64,000 nt of DNA from Davidsoniella eucalypti (Eukaryota; Ascomycota; Sordariomycetes; Microascales; Ceratocystidaceae), in NCBI GenBank assembly GCA_004009845.1, contig RMBW01000023.1, forward strand, positions 124,001 to 188,000, given 5' to 3'. Below the pieces are notes generated by a model. The model was not told where the DNA came from, ran no database searches, and was given only the letters and a program-made list of their open reading frames with translations. The position numbers were made by a program, and so were the translations under genes. Of the stretch, positions 46,846 to 56,423 are shown piece after piece. How positions within the stretch are numbered: position 1 is the stretch's first letter; each line of letters opens with the position of its first letter.

Positions 46846-48555
46846 TCATGCTTTGGACATTGGAAAAAACTTGGAAGTTTGGCTATCAAAATTAAAATAC
46901 CGTCCTCCGGTTTTGCATGAGAAATCATAAGCGAGAGAAATGATGCGACAAGATCTGATATGAGGCATATGCTTGGTCTCTAGAAGTTTCTCGGTCTCCT
47001 CTAGATTGTTTTCGAAATATTTTTCGGGGAAATATCCATCAGCGAATTTTAGGCCTCTGAGTGCGTAATCGTCTGGCAGGGCACGATTGTTTTCGATAGT
47101 AGGGAATCGAGTGCGAATATCAGCAATAACGTCCCCGGAGACATTGATTTGGCCGTTGAGATTGTTGACTAGGCGGGTCCAGTCGACAAGGGGAGTCACA
47201 GCCTCTAATTCAGATTGGTCGGTCCTGGTGGCGAGGTCGTCAAGAAAGACCATGGTGCAGTAGATGAACGAGTAGGTACAAGGATCGGGCTTTTCACCCA
47301 GGAACACGGCGAGAGTCTCCTTGAAGATTGCACGAGCATGTGGAATAATATCAACGTGAGGGGCCTGGTTGTTGCGAGGAGTCTTCACCAGAGTCTTACT
47401 TGGCTGGTTTTCAGGTTTCAAATCGTCAATTCCGTACCGGCTTAGCGAACAGATGTTAGTTACAGCAATGTATATACCGCTCTCAACCCAAACATGCGGG
47501 TGTCTGGTGATATCTTCGCCAAGAGAATCGAAAAACAGCCTCTTCCGCGACGCAAATTCGTGAAGCATGCCCTGGTTGCTTCCGTTGCCCCAGGCAGAAA
47601 CGGTCGCTGCAGTGCCGGATTTGGCGTTTGCAGTAGCTAGCTTGAACAGGATGCCGTGAATAGAAACAAAGGAACCATCGGCGCGGGAAACCTCACTGCG
47701 GACATCCGGGTCAGTCTTGAGAATAGGGTCGATTAGGGTCTGGATGCTGCCCATGGTCGAGCTGAAGGGGTCCGTTGTGCAGATTGACTTGACGTAGTGG
47801 AATAGCTGGGACATGACTCGTGGGCGGGACAAGATGGCAATGTGGTGGTATAGGCGTCCGATTTGAGGCTCCAGTTCTAGAGCAATCCGATACCACGAGA
47901 AGGAAACACCGGTCCATGTGGCACGCATTCCGGCATCCCTGCTCTCAATCGCCATTCGATATCTGCTAAGATCGCCGAGACACTCAGCCCATATGCGCCG
48001 GTAGGACGGAACGGTTTCGTAAAGCAGCGTGAGCATCCCGTAGCTGATGGACAGAAAGGCGAGCATGAAGTCGTATGTCTTGGAAAGGTTGGCCCGCATC
48101 AGCTCGAGAAACGTGTGGATGCCATGATACCACATACGAGCTGGCATATTGTATTTGTGGCCTAGATTACGGAGAGCTGGGTTGGCGATGGGGTGGTTGG
48201 TCGCAAGAAAGAAGTCATGGTGCTCCAGCAGAAGTGAATGGTGGAGGGATAGAAGAGCCTGCCACTGGATTGGGTTGAGACTGCCGTTCTTGATAGATTC
48301 GGAGTTATGTACTTCCATGCTTTTGCTCTCGACCATGACGAGGCCGGCGTAGATTCCCTGGATTTCATGCTTTAATTGCTCGAGAGTGATGTCGCGGAAT
48401 TGAATTTGTGGGATGAGGCTCTCGTGCGCGGCCGGCGGCTCGTCGTCTTGCTCCGGAGCGGCGATATTATTGACTTCTTTGCTCGAACTAATCGTAAAAG
48501 GCTTCGCAAGGCTAGGCGCGACGGGTTTTGTATTACGCTCATCACAATCAATCAT
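46846..48555 (-). CDS. EST1-type DNA/RNA-binding domain protein
   Basis: The single-exon frame gives 569 residues. The conserved block is that of fungal proteins with the EST1 DNA/RNA-binding (TPR-like) domain, related to telomerase factor Est1 and to SMG5/6/7 of nonsense-mediated decay. The N-terminal 45 residues are disordered. Next come LKHEIQGIYAGLVMVESKSM (about 60-80), WQALLSLHHSLLLEHHDFFLAT and MPARMWYHGIHTFLELMRANL. IWAECLGDLSRYRMAIE and WYRIALELEPQIGRLYHHIAILSRP form the TPR-like 14-3-3 region. No PIN nuclease domain follows, so it is SMG7/Est1-like rather than SMG6-like. Moulds carry several such paralogues, and the exact role is unknown. Confidence 0.75.
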   Translation of the reverse strand: MIDCDERNTKPVAPSLAKPFTISSSKEVNNIAAPEQDDEPPAAHESLIPQIQFRDITLEQLKHEIQGIYAGLVMVESKSMEVHNSESIKNGSLNPIQWQALLSLHHSLLLEHHDFFLATNHPIANPALRNLGHKYNMPARMWYHGIHTFLELMRANLSKTYDFMLAFLSISYGMLTLLYETVPSYRRIWAECLGDLSRYRMAIESRDAGMRATWTGVSFSWYRIALELEPQIGRLYHHIAILSRPRVMSQLFHYVKSICTTDPFSSTMGSIQTLIDPILKTDPDVRSEVSRADGSFVSIHGILFKLATANAKSGTAATVSAWGNGSNQGMLHEFASRKRLFFDSLGEDITRHPHVWVESGIYIAVTNICSLSRYGIDDLKPENQPSKTLVKTPRNNQAPHVDIIPHARAIFKETLAVFLGEKPDPCTYSFIYCTMVFLDDLATRTDQSELEAVTPLVDWTRLVNNLNGQINVSGDVIADIRTRFPTIENNRALPDDYALRGLKFADGYFPEKYFENNLEETEKLLETKHMPHIRSCRIISLAYDFSCKTGGRYFNFDSQTSKFFPMSKA

Positions 48556-48665
48556 TTTGTGGTAGGAAACATAAGAGAATTGGGAACAGAAAAAAGACCC
48601 GATAAATCAGTACAATTGTCGATTTATAGAGCATGGTAGATCTTTAATATAAGTATAGTGAGTGG

Positions 48666-48722
48666 TTTTTTTTTTGTTTTTTTTAATTCATTTATCTTAT
48701 GGAGCTATAGAGCTATGAAGAC
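48666..48722 (-). mobile_element. Tiny A-tailed retroposon, copy 1
   Basis: On the minus strand a 36-nt core (48720-48685, from CTTCATAGCTCT to AAATGAATT) is followed by an A-rich tail (A8-C-A10 type). The insert is bounded by identical 12-bp direct repeats TATAGTGAGTGG at 48654-48665 and 48723-48734. Core, tail and target duplication together are the signature of LINE-mediated insertion. Confidence 0.65.
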
Positions 48723-48739
48723 TATAGTGAGTGGTACAT

Positions 48740-48789
48740 AAAGGCAAAAAGGCAAAAAAGGCAAAAAAAGGCAAAAAGGCAAAAAGGAG
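48740..48789 (+). repeat. AAGGCAAA-type minisatellite
   Basis: Five or six imperfect copies of an 8-10 bp unit (AAGGCAAA plus extra A residues) lie directly right of retroposon copy 1. Confidence 0.8.
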
Positions 48790-49060
48790 ATAAAAAATCA
48801 GGTTCCATATCGATCCGCCATTGATTTCATTCTATTTATCAAATGGCATATTTTACCTCCTTTATCAATTAAAACTTAGCAATGGCATTTTTCTCAGCTG
48901 AACATACAATTTTGTTTTTACAACCCTATACTTACATACCTACGTACAGAATAAAATTATAACTACAAGGAAATATCAAGACTTGGAGATGAAATTCTGA
49001 TACAGTGAATTAGTTACCAAAAAGCCTTAACAAAGTAATTCTAACAATGTAGATAGAAAC

Positions 49061-49106
49061 TTTTTTTTTTAATTCATTTATCTTATGGAGCTATAGAGCT
49101 ATGAAG
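49061..49106 (-). mobile_element. Tiny A-tailed retroposon, copy 2
   Basis: The 36-nt core (49106-49071) is identical to that of copy 1 and has an A10 tail. The insert lies between identical 14-bp direct repeats ATGTAGATAGAAAC at 49047-49060 and 49107-49120. The flanking repeats differ from those of copy 1, so this is a separate insertion event. Confidence 0.68.
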
Positions 49107-49328
49107 ATGTAGATAGAAACTACATGTATATATAATTATGGTAAATTAGCAGTGCATTATGGTATTTTCTATCTTCTTTTCTTAACGTATCATATGCGCC
49201 TTCTATTGTTTATAACTCATTATTTATGCTACCACTTCGTTAGACCCTCCATAACGAATCAATTTGCTTTTTTGTGACCTAGACTTATTATTAGAATCTT
49301 GCCGTTGTACAAATTGGAAATTTAGTCA

Positions 49329-52136
49329 TCAATAACTTACCAAGGGCTTGAATACGACCACCGCAGCAAATAGAGCGGCGCAGGTGCAAACAAGGCTAAT
49401 ACGATCGAATCCCTTACCTAGGATATCAAACTGCATCGAAGGAGATACTCTAGTCGCGAAGAGATCAATACCGTATGACACCAGAATGGTTGTACTCTCC
49501 ATATTGGAAGGGACAGAGATTATATTCTTGATGCCGACGATATCGCGGGAATGGCTCAACGTAGTTTTCGGGTCTAATTCGTAGTTGGCAGCATAGCGAG
49601 GCAGCGATTCAGCCTCTAGCTCATCCTTGGTTGGGTCACGTCCAACTGGACGACGTGGATCAATAACTTCTCTAGGAATGCCAAATATGCTGTTCAGGTC
49701 AGGAGAATAAGCGAGGAGTTGACGACGACTTATTCCCTGACGTGTTTGTGAGACTGCTAGGGACTTGATTATGGCGGAAATGATAAACGCCTGTGATACT
49801 GCGTGAGGCGCATATTTTTCAGAGGCAGATTCTATGGGTGATAGTGATGAAAAAGGTGTATCGGGGTCAAGAGGGCCACGGTCATTAGTGAGTTCAGACT
49901 CGTAGAGATCCGTAACAACAAGGTGCTGGCCGGCGATGGTGCGCCCAGTGCCATCTTGAGAAGCGTACTTGGAAAAGAACGAATATGCAAACCAGTTCTC
50001 TGAGCAAACGGCGTCAATTTCTTTGGAAACATCAACGCCGTCATGCGACGACGATAAAAGAACACCGCCGGTGATAGTGTCGATAGTTACAAGCAGAAGA
50101 GTACCAACGTTCTCATTTGTCATGACAATCAGAGCAGTGTTTGGGTTTAGATATTTATAAAGAACAGAACGGTCGCCCATCACTCTACCAACTGATGACA
50201 CTGGGTCATGTGAATCGCGGCGCTTTACGTGGGTAATTTTGTATCCGGTGGGGGCGCGGTAAGACCACATATCCAGTGGTTCGCCGGATTCGGTATATTT
50301 CCAGCCGGTGAGAAGCGACTCGTCGTTGGGCACAACTATCGTGGCATTCAGCAGCTTGTCTTTATGCAGGTGGGGGAGTTCACCATGAGCTAGAACAGGA
50401 AGAATCCAAGATTTTCCATGTGCATCTTTAACTTGAATGCCACGTTGAATGTCAGATGACGCAGATAGGCTCTTGGATGAGATAAGCGAACCGTCTGTTA
50501 GATTGAGAGAAAAAGACGTTCCAGTGGTATCGATGATAGTAGCTATGCCCAAAGTCTCATCGCAATAGATATTGGTGACCGTCCAGGAATCTTTGGAAAC
50601 AGGTACAATTTGTTTAGACCATGTTATATCGCCATTTGTGGCAGTATCTATAGCATAAACACGGCCACGGCTAGTGCATGCGATTACGATCTTGTTGAAT
50701 CCAAAGAACTCATTTGCTCCGCTAACGGAGCCATGAATTGCATTCTCCAGTCTTTCGGGTAGAGACAGTAGATAGGCCGGAAGGTATTGTAGCTCATCAA
50801 TATGGCGGGCTAGGCGGTGGTAGAAGGCGTTGAGGGGGCTCGTTTCGGTTTCTTTCTGCAAAGCGATAGCAATCTCATCAGTTGTTGATGGCGAGGCCAG
50901 GGCAACAGAGACGATGGAACTGAGACCTTCCACTCGCGACCATTTCTCAATGCCGTTTTCTGAGAGAAACCAGTCTTGCGCCTGGGAAAGAATAGCACTT
51001 CGAACGTAGAACTTATCGTCGTCCTTGAATACTTCACTGGTGAACCTGTCTGGTATCTTGGGCCCGTTGAATTTGAGAGGCCATCGCGAAACTGCAGATT
51101 TTAAATCGCTAGAATGGAGGTAAAGGTCGTTTTGGCTTATTTGAACAAAGTAAGGCAGATTGCTAGTTGTAGTGCTTGAAAATACATCGTCGCCAAATAG
51201 TTGGATGTCATGTGATTTTTTTATGGACTTGGGACCGATGGTGAAGACCTCTGCTTTGCTGGCAGACGGCGACTTGACATGAACCAGAAGGTTAGAGGAT
51301 GATTCGTCTGTAGCTGCCGAGTTGATCACTTGTATATCGGTGTGATCGGTAGGCAACTGAATTTCGGTTTTAGCGTTGCTGCCAATAAGCCCGATATAGA
51401 TCTTGTCGCCGTGAGTCCACGAAACAGAAGCTGAGTTGCCGACAGAGATTATATCGGCAGCGCCTTCGCCCTTGGATGCGAGGAGCGATTGGCCGGAGAG
51501 TACTCCAGAGTTGATGTCTACAGAGGCGTAAGATATGCCTTCGGTCGTTGATCCGAGAATATGAACTTGAGTGCCGTCTACAGTGAGCCTTTCGAGGCCA
51601 TCGGGGATAGAGCCGGTGCTCCAGATGACCGATCCGTCAACCGGGCTAAGCTTCAGGAGATGGAGCACTCCGCTCTCCTTCGCCAAGGCGAAAACGTATT
51701 TGTGGGTGCTTTCTGGAGCTTGGGACACAACAACATCGAAGTATTCGACTCCGACAGAGCCACGGGCCCAGATATTACGGCCAGTGGAGGCGTCGATGCT
51801 CTGAAGGCTTGAGCCGTAGGCTATGAGCATCCAAGACTCTCCTGCGGGAATCCGCAGAACTGCACTACGTGGTGTCGTCTCTTCCATGTGCAGTCGCCAT
51901 ACGACAACGCCAGACTGTGGCGTGACGGCTCCGAGGACACCGACATCGCTGAAGGTGTAGAGCAGGCTGGAGTTGCTGTCTTTGGATGGCTGGTGGAAAA
52001 AGGTAGATTCGCGCTCTGGCAGCCCGATGAGCGGATAGTGGAAGTCGATGTCGTCTACCTCATCGAGAAAAAGGGCAGTCGCGAATCCCGCAACGGAGGC
52101 TAAGCTCAAATAGCGGGCTAAGCCTGTATATCGCAT
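49329..52136 (-). CDS. emc1: ER membrane protein complex subunit 1 (EMC1)
   Basis: EMC1 is the large lumenal subunit of the EMC, which inserts tail-anchored and multipass proteins into the ER membrane. The single-exon frame encodes 935 residues. It starts with a signal peptide (about 1-21, LSLASVAGFATALF, then LDEVDDIDFHYPLIG). A PQQ-like beta-propeller follows, marked by repeats such as GAVTPQSGVVVWRL, SIDASTGRNIWARGSVGVEYFDV and VYAIDTATNGDITWSKQIVP. The C-terminal DUF1620 block includes ITHVKRRDSHDPVSSVGRVM and VLYKYLNPNTALIV. Near the end are GRDPTKDELEAESLPRYAANYELDPK and a final membrane helix (ISLVCTCAALFAAVVVFKP). Length and order match fungal EMC1. Confidence 0.9.
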   Translation of the reverse strand: MRYTGLARYLSLASVAGFATALFLDEVDDIDFHYPLIGLPERESTFFHQPSKDSNSSLLYTFSDVGVLGAVTPQSGVVVWRLHMEETTPRSAVLRIPAGESWMLIAYGSSLQSIDASTGRNIWARGSVGVEYFDVVVSQAPESTHKYVFALAKESGVLHLLKLSPVDGSVIWSTGSIPDGLERLTVDGTQVHILGSTTEGISYASVDINSGVLSGQSLLASKGEGAADIISVGNSASVSWTHGDKIYIGLIGSNAKTEIQLPTDHTDIQVINSAATDESSSNLLVHVKSPSASKAEVFTIGPKSIKKSHDIQLFGDDVFSSTTTSNLPYFVQISQNDLYLHSSDLKSAVSRWPLKFNGPKIPDRFTSEVFKDDDKFYVRSAILSQAQDWFLSENGIEKWSRVEGLSSIVSVALASPSTTDEIAIALQKETETSPLNAFYHRLARHIDELQYLPAYLLSLPERLENAIHGSVSGANEFFGFNKIVIACTSRGRVYAIDTATNGDITWSKQIVPVSKDSWTVTNIYCDETLGIATIIDTTGTSFSLNLTDGSLISSKSLSASSDIQRGIQVKDAHGKSWILPVLAHGELPHLHKDKLLNATIVVPNDESLLTGWKYTESGEPLDMWSYRAPTGYKITHVKRRDSHDPVSSVGRVMGDRSVLYKYLNPNTALIVMTNENVGTLLLVTIDTITGGVLLSSSHDGVDVSKEIDAVCSENWFAYSFFSKYASQDGTGRTIAGQHLVVTDLYESELTNDRGPLDPDTPFSSLSPIESASEKYAPHAVSQAFIISAIIKSLAVSQTRQGISRRQLLAYSPDLNSIFGIPREVIDPRRPVGRDPTKDELEAESLPRYAANYELDPKTTLSHSRDIVGIKNIISVPSNMESTTILVSYGIDLFATRVSPSMQFDILGKGFDRISLVCTCAALFAAVVVFKPLVSY

Positions 52137-54920
52137 ACTGTAGTGGGAGGGTGAGGCTATTGTAAGGCTACTCGATTAGGGCAATAACAAGCAAAAAACA
52201 ATTGTGATGTGCCGGTCTCTATCAATGCCAAATTCATTGGCGGTCGGCTATATCACAGAATAGCACTCAGTATTAAGTGTGCAACTAGCTAGCTAGACAG
52301 ACAAAATGTCGGATAACGATTCATAACAAACTGAACAGAACACGTTTAGTAGTAAAGTGGGGTACGTCTCTGCTAGCTATCATTGCGCTTAAAATGCAAC
52401 TACATGTGTATACATACATACACACTTGCTGTGCGTACTTACTAAGCTTGGTTCAGTTTGTATGGCTCCGGTAGTTTGCGAGTATATATGACCCAAAAAG
52501 GCTCGATTAATAAGCTCTACTCTCAAAGTAGCTAGCTATCTTAGCTTGTCTTTATAGAGAAAGATAATATTTAGTGCTGACACTTTTCCGCAAGATTGAG
52601 TCTTCAATGCTGTCGTACGTTAGGGTTAATATGAAGACAGGGTTATTTTATAATACAAGAGGGTACATTCAGATTTTGCCTTAACAACATCTAGCATTTT
52701 GGCCATGGCACACGCCTATATAAAGAATAAATTGGTGATGGTCAAAGGCGTTCTTTATCTTGTGACCATGAATGTCAAATATATATGCGATTTACAAAGC
52801 CTCATCAAGATAAGCCACGAGCATTCATAGCCCATTAATAATATAGTAGGCTTGATAGTTTCGTAATCTTGTAATTGTAAAAAATAAAAAAATTTAAAAT
52901 GCGAATTACATATCACACATGTAGTCAAAATCGATTTTTAGTAGGTCACATTTGTAAACAGTAAAATAGAACTAGGTCAATTTCTGAGCGTGGAGAGAGA
53001 TCTTTTGAGTACTTGTGTATATTCTGAGACGGCATTGAGTCGCTTATCTAAAGCTAATTAATTAAGGCGTATCTAGAAATAGACTCCCCAAGGACGAAAA
53101 TAGCAAAAGCAGTACGCCGAATAATTACACATAATAATCTAATCCAACATAAATGAGTACCAACTAGAACTGGTAGCTATAACTAGAAATAGAATGTGGG
53201 GACGGTAAAGCAAACATGTCTACCTTGGGTAGTAAATTTTAGAGACAAAAGTAAATGTAACTGTATCCTTTGTACCTGTACCATAAAGGAATAAAAAAAA
53301 GTCCGCAAAGAGGCTCAAGGCAATAAGCATAAGAGCAGACAACAAATACTCATTCAGGCATCTCTGATTTTGATTTGATTATATTTAACGTCTACCTAAA
53401 CCACCATCCAAGGGAATCTCGAAATACCAATTCTCGAATAACCCCTAAAGTGCAGATCATGACAGCTATCAGTAATTTTTTTCTCACATAGGGACAGTAG
53501 GCTTGGATATCAGTAAAGTTAGGTTTCAGATAGTGAAGCAAGGCACGTATTTGCCTGATAACAAAGCGACCTGAATGATATTGAGGCAAACCAACATGTC
53601 TCGGTTTGCCTCACAGGAATATTCACAGTTAACCATATGCCACTAGATAACGGAAGAAATAAGGGAGAATATGGGAATAGGTACAACTAGACAAAAAAAA
53701 TGATCAATCCATTGGTCGAGGTAGGGTCTTACAGAGAATAGTTTCAGTGCCAGCATTGATAACCATGGTGCTTCTCGGTAATATATGTAGGACTTGATAC
53801 AGTGGCAAATCCAGCAGTAAAACAGAAGGAGAAAAAGAACCATGACCAGGATAGAGAAACATAGAAATGGCGATACGCCACAGTTTCTGTAACAGAGCAC
53901 ATCGTGGGCTTACGAGATAAATGGCTGACATGGCCAGATATACCGAGCGGTGCTATATACTGCATCATGTATTAGCAGATCGCAACTGTTAGACCATGAT
54001 AGTCAGTTATTCATGTGCCGAGTAAGCGTGAATCGATCGGGATCTATAAAAGATATTGCTAGTATGCATTAGACGGCATGGATGATGCCGCTCAGGCGCT
54101 TCTTAGCGCGAACCTTGATAGGAGGACAGAGGACGACATCACGAGAAATTAAAAGAATTGATTGTAGAAGCAGCGGCTTTATCGGACAAACATGGTGACT
54201 TTATATCTAGAGTCGATATTTGGCTCAATAGAACACGCGCTTATCTATTCAGTCTGTACAGCCAAGATGGTGACTCTTGTCGACTTGGTATGCGTTCCTT
54301 CAAGATGACATACAAGATATTCAGATATGCAGTGCCGCATTCCAGGTACGTACTTGCAAACACATCAAGCTAAGCGAATTTTGATAGGACAGTATCATCT
54401 TCATTATCGTCAGCCGGGCTGATTGGGTTGCGCGGCCGGAATCCAGGAATAGGTTTCAGGAATAAAGAAGAAGAAAAAAAAAAGCATGGACGAAGTTACA
54501 GATTATGATTGGGGAGAAAAAAGTATGAGATATACATTGAGTAGAAAAAAAGCACAAGCCATATAATAAGAAGAGAGAAAAAAAACAATTGGGTTGTGGC
54601 ACTTTGGGACGAGGCTCTTTTGTCTCTGGACTCCTGGTCTGCCGGGTTACACATTGGCCCGCAACCTCTACATCCAGTTAGCCTTTTTTTTTCTTCTTTT
54701 TTTCTTTAGAATAGCTACAGTAGCATGGGCTTCCTTGTCTTTCCACTGTCTTAATAGTCTGCACATATAGGACCCCCCCATGACGATCTCCAGACAAAAA
54801 AAGCTCGGGTGTTGGGGCAGAGCAACTTGGACAAACCTTCAACCCACCTCGTCTGTATCAAGCACGGCTCTTAATTATCATGAAATTATTGTTGTGATAC
54901 ACACGCTTTAAAAAGGGATA
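52137..54920. other. Intergenic, no gene seen
   Basis: AT-rich sequence on the EMC1 promoter side. A hairpin is listed separately. A GC-richer patch at 54075-54370 gives short protein-like frames on both strands, but no gene model holds together. Confidence 0.5.
53582..53613. other. 11-bp perfect inverted repeat (hairpin)
   Basis: TGAGGCAAACC at 53582-53592 pairs perfectly with GGTTTGCCTCA at 53603-53613 across a 10-nt loop. It lies in noncoding sequence and its function is unknown. Confidence 0.5.
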
Positions 54921-56423
54921 TGAATTATTGTCTTGCATAGATACACAAACAACCCTGGTAAACCGGCCTCCGGAATGGACCAGCAAAAGATACAAAGAGC
55001 GGCAAGGACCCCGTTTTCTTTTGTGCTGCTTGATCAGATGCCAAGACTGGACGTTGCTCTTCTTTCTTGCAATTCATCCATTCTTTGTTTTTCTTCTTCT
55101 TCCACAAGAGATTCCATTGGCTCGCTGTTCCCAGTAGAGAAAGAACGAAAGAAAGACCTCGACATCTTGATCTTGTTCTAGTTAGGGTTCGGTGTCAAAA
55201 GGCTTGGCAACCGCCATCCATTTCATATATTCATTCATTTTTGCATCTTCTTTTCTGCTTTTTGCTGCCTGTTTCTTGCTCGGCTTACAAGATCGTTGGG
55301 CGCCTTTTCATCGTGCTTTCTCATCATCATCATCTCATCTTACGCAACATCATACCCGGTATCCTTACACCCACCACTCTGACAGTCTTCAACACTTGGT
55401 TTTATACTGTCGCCTCTCCTTATTCACTGCCTCAGCACTTGTCGGCTCTTAATCTTAATAACATAACCATTCGATTTCTTTTTTTCTTTTCTTACTTGCT
55501 ATCTTATAGGGGGCCATTTGCTCTCTATTGACCCTGGCTGCCTAGATCGTCGTCTTGTTAATCAGTATTTCTACTAGCAAGCTGATCAACAATAAGTCCA
55601 GGGCTTGCCCAACCCAGCCGCAACTTGGGATAGCGTTTATTCGGTTTGCCTGCCCTTTTCCCTTGTTTTCGTGGCTTCTCTCTGTCTTTGAGTTTTTTTC
55701 TGCTCGTAGGCCGCGCTTTTTCTTCCCTTTTCTTTTTGCATCATCTTTGGAAACACTGGTCTGAATTACGGACAGACACGTCTTGCACGCCAGACTGTTT
55801 ATGGCCTGTTTTGCTTTTGATTTCTGTCTTCTTGTCTTGATATCATCGGGCTAGAGAGTCTTACGTGACGCAAACACAGCACTCTAGAACCCGAACCCGA
55901 ACCCGTTTCCGTTCATCAGAAACAGCCTCATCTATTTGTTTCTGCCACCAGGTTGGGTGCTTTTCTTTCTGTGTGATACGGTGACACCAATAGCCAAGCG
56001 AAGCGTGTCTAGGAGTTCCTATCACCAACCATATCAAGCAACAAAAGACCCTCCGTCTTGCCACCAGACACCGAGCACGCTGCTATCGCCCACCGTGGCC
56101 TATTCAACATCTTCTTGAGCATTCGAAACTGCAAGAGTCTGTTGGAATCGTTGCACATGACCTTTTTTTCCCACTTGGTGCTATAGAAATCGTGAAGAAA
56201 AATTATAAAAAAATCAGTGCCTGTTGTCTACAGGTTTCACACGCATAGCTTAAACAGGCAAATAAAACCGGATTATTCGTCTTCATATAATCCGAGTGCC
56301 TGGGACCTGCATAAACCCAGACTTGAGTTTTCTTGGCTTTTCTCACTTGCATCACTGTAATTGGCTGGACTTTCTTATAACTTAGGTCTCTTTTATTTTT
56401 CATTTTTAGCCATCGAAAGAAAG
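54921..56423 (+). promoter_or_regulatory. Long pyrimidine-rich leader upstream of the antiporter gene
   Basis: From about 55060 to 56420 the plus strand is dominated by CTT/TTC/TCATC runs, as in long 5' leaders of highly regulated mould genes. Several short upstream ATG frames exist (for example 55067-55531) but do not look like proteins. That it is transcribed is inference. Confidence 0.45.

Larger units (their letters stand above)
48556..49328. other. Intergenic region with tiny retroposons
   Basis: The 773-bp spacer between the EST1-domain gene start and the EMC1 stop contains two A-tailed 36-bp insertions and a short AAGGCAAA-type tandem array, listed separately. Otherwise AT-rich; no gene. 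Confidence 0.6.

Noticed and set aside
54075..54373. GC-richer patch with protein-like frames on both strands (minus: ...KKRLSGIIHAV; plus: ...WLNRTRAYLFSLY)
   Set aside because: The minus frame faintly recalls histone H4, but there is no acceptor site or upstream exon. The plus frame has no start or known family. Too weak to annotate.
55067..55531. 154-codon plus-strand frame
   Set aside because: Phe/Ser/Leu-rich translation of a pyrimidine-rich leader; no protein features.
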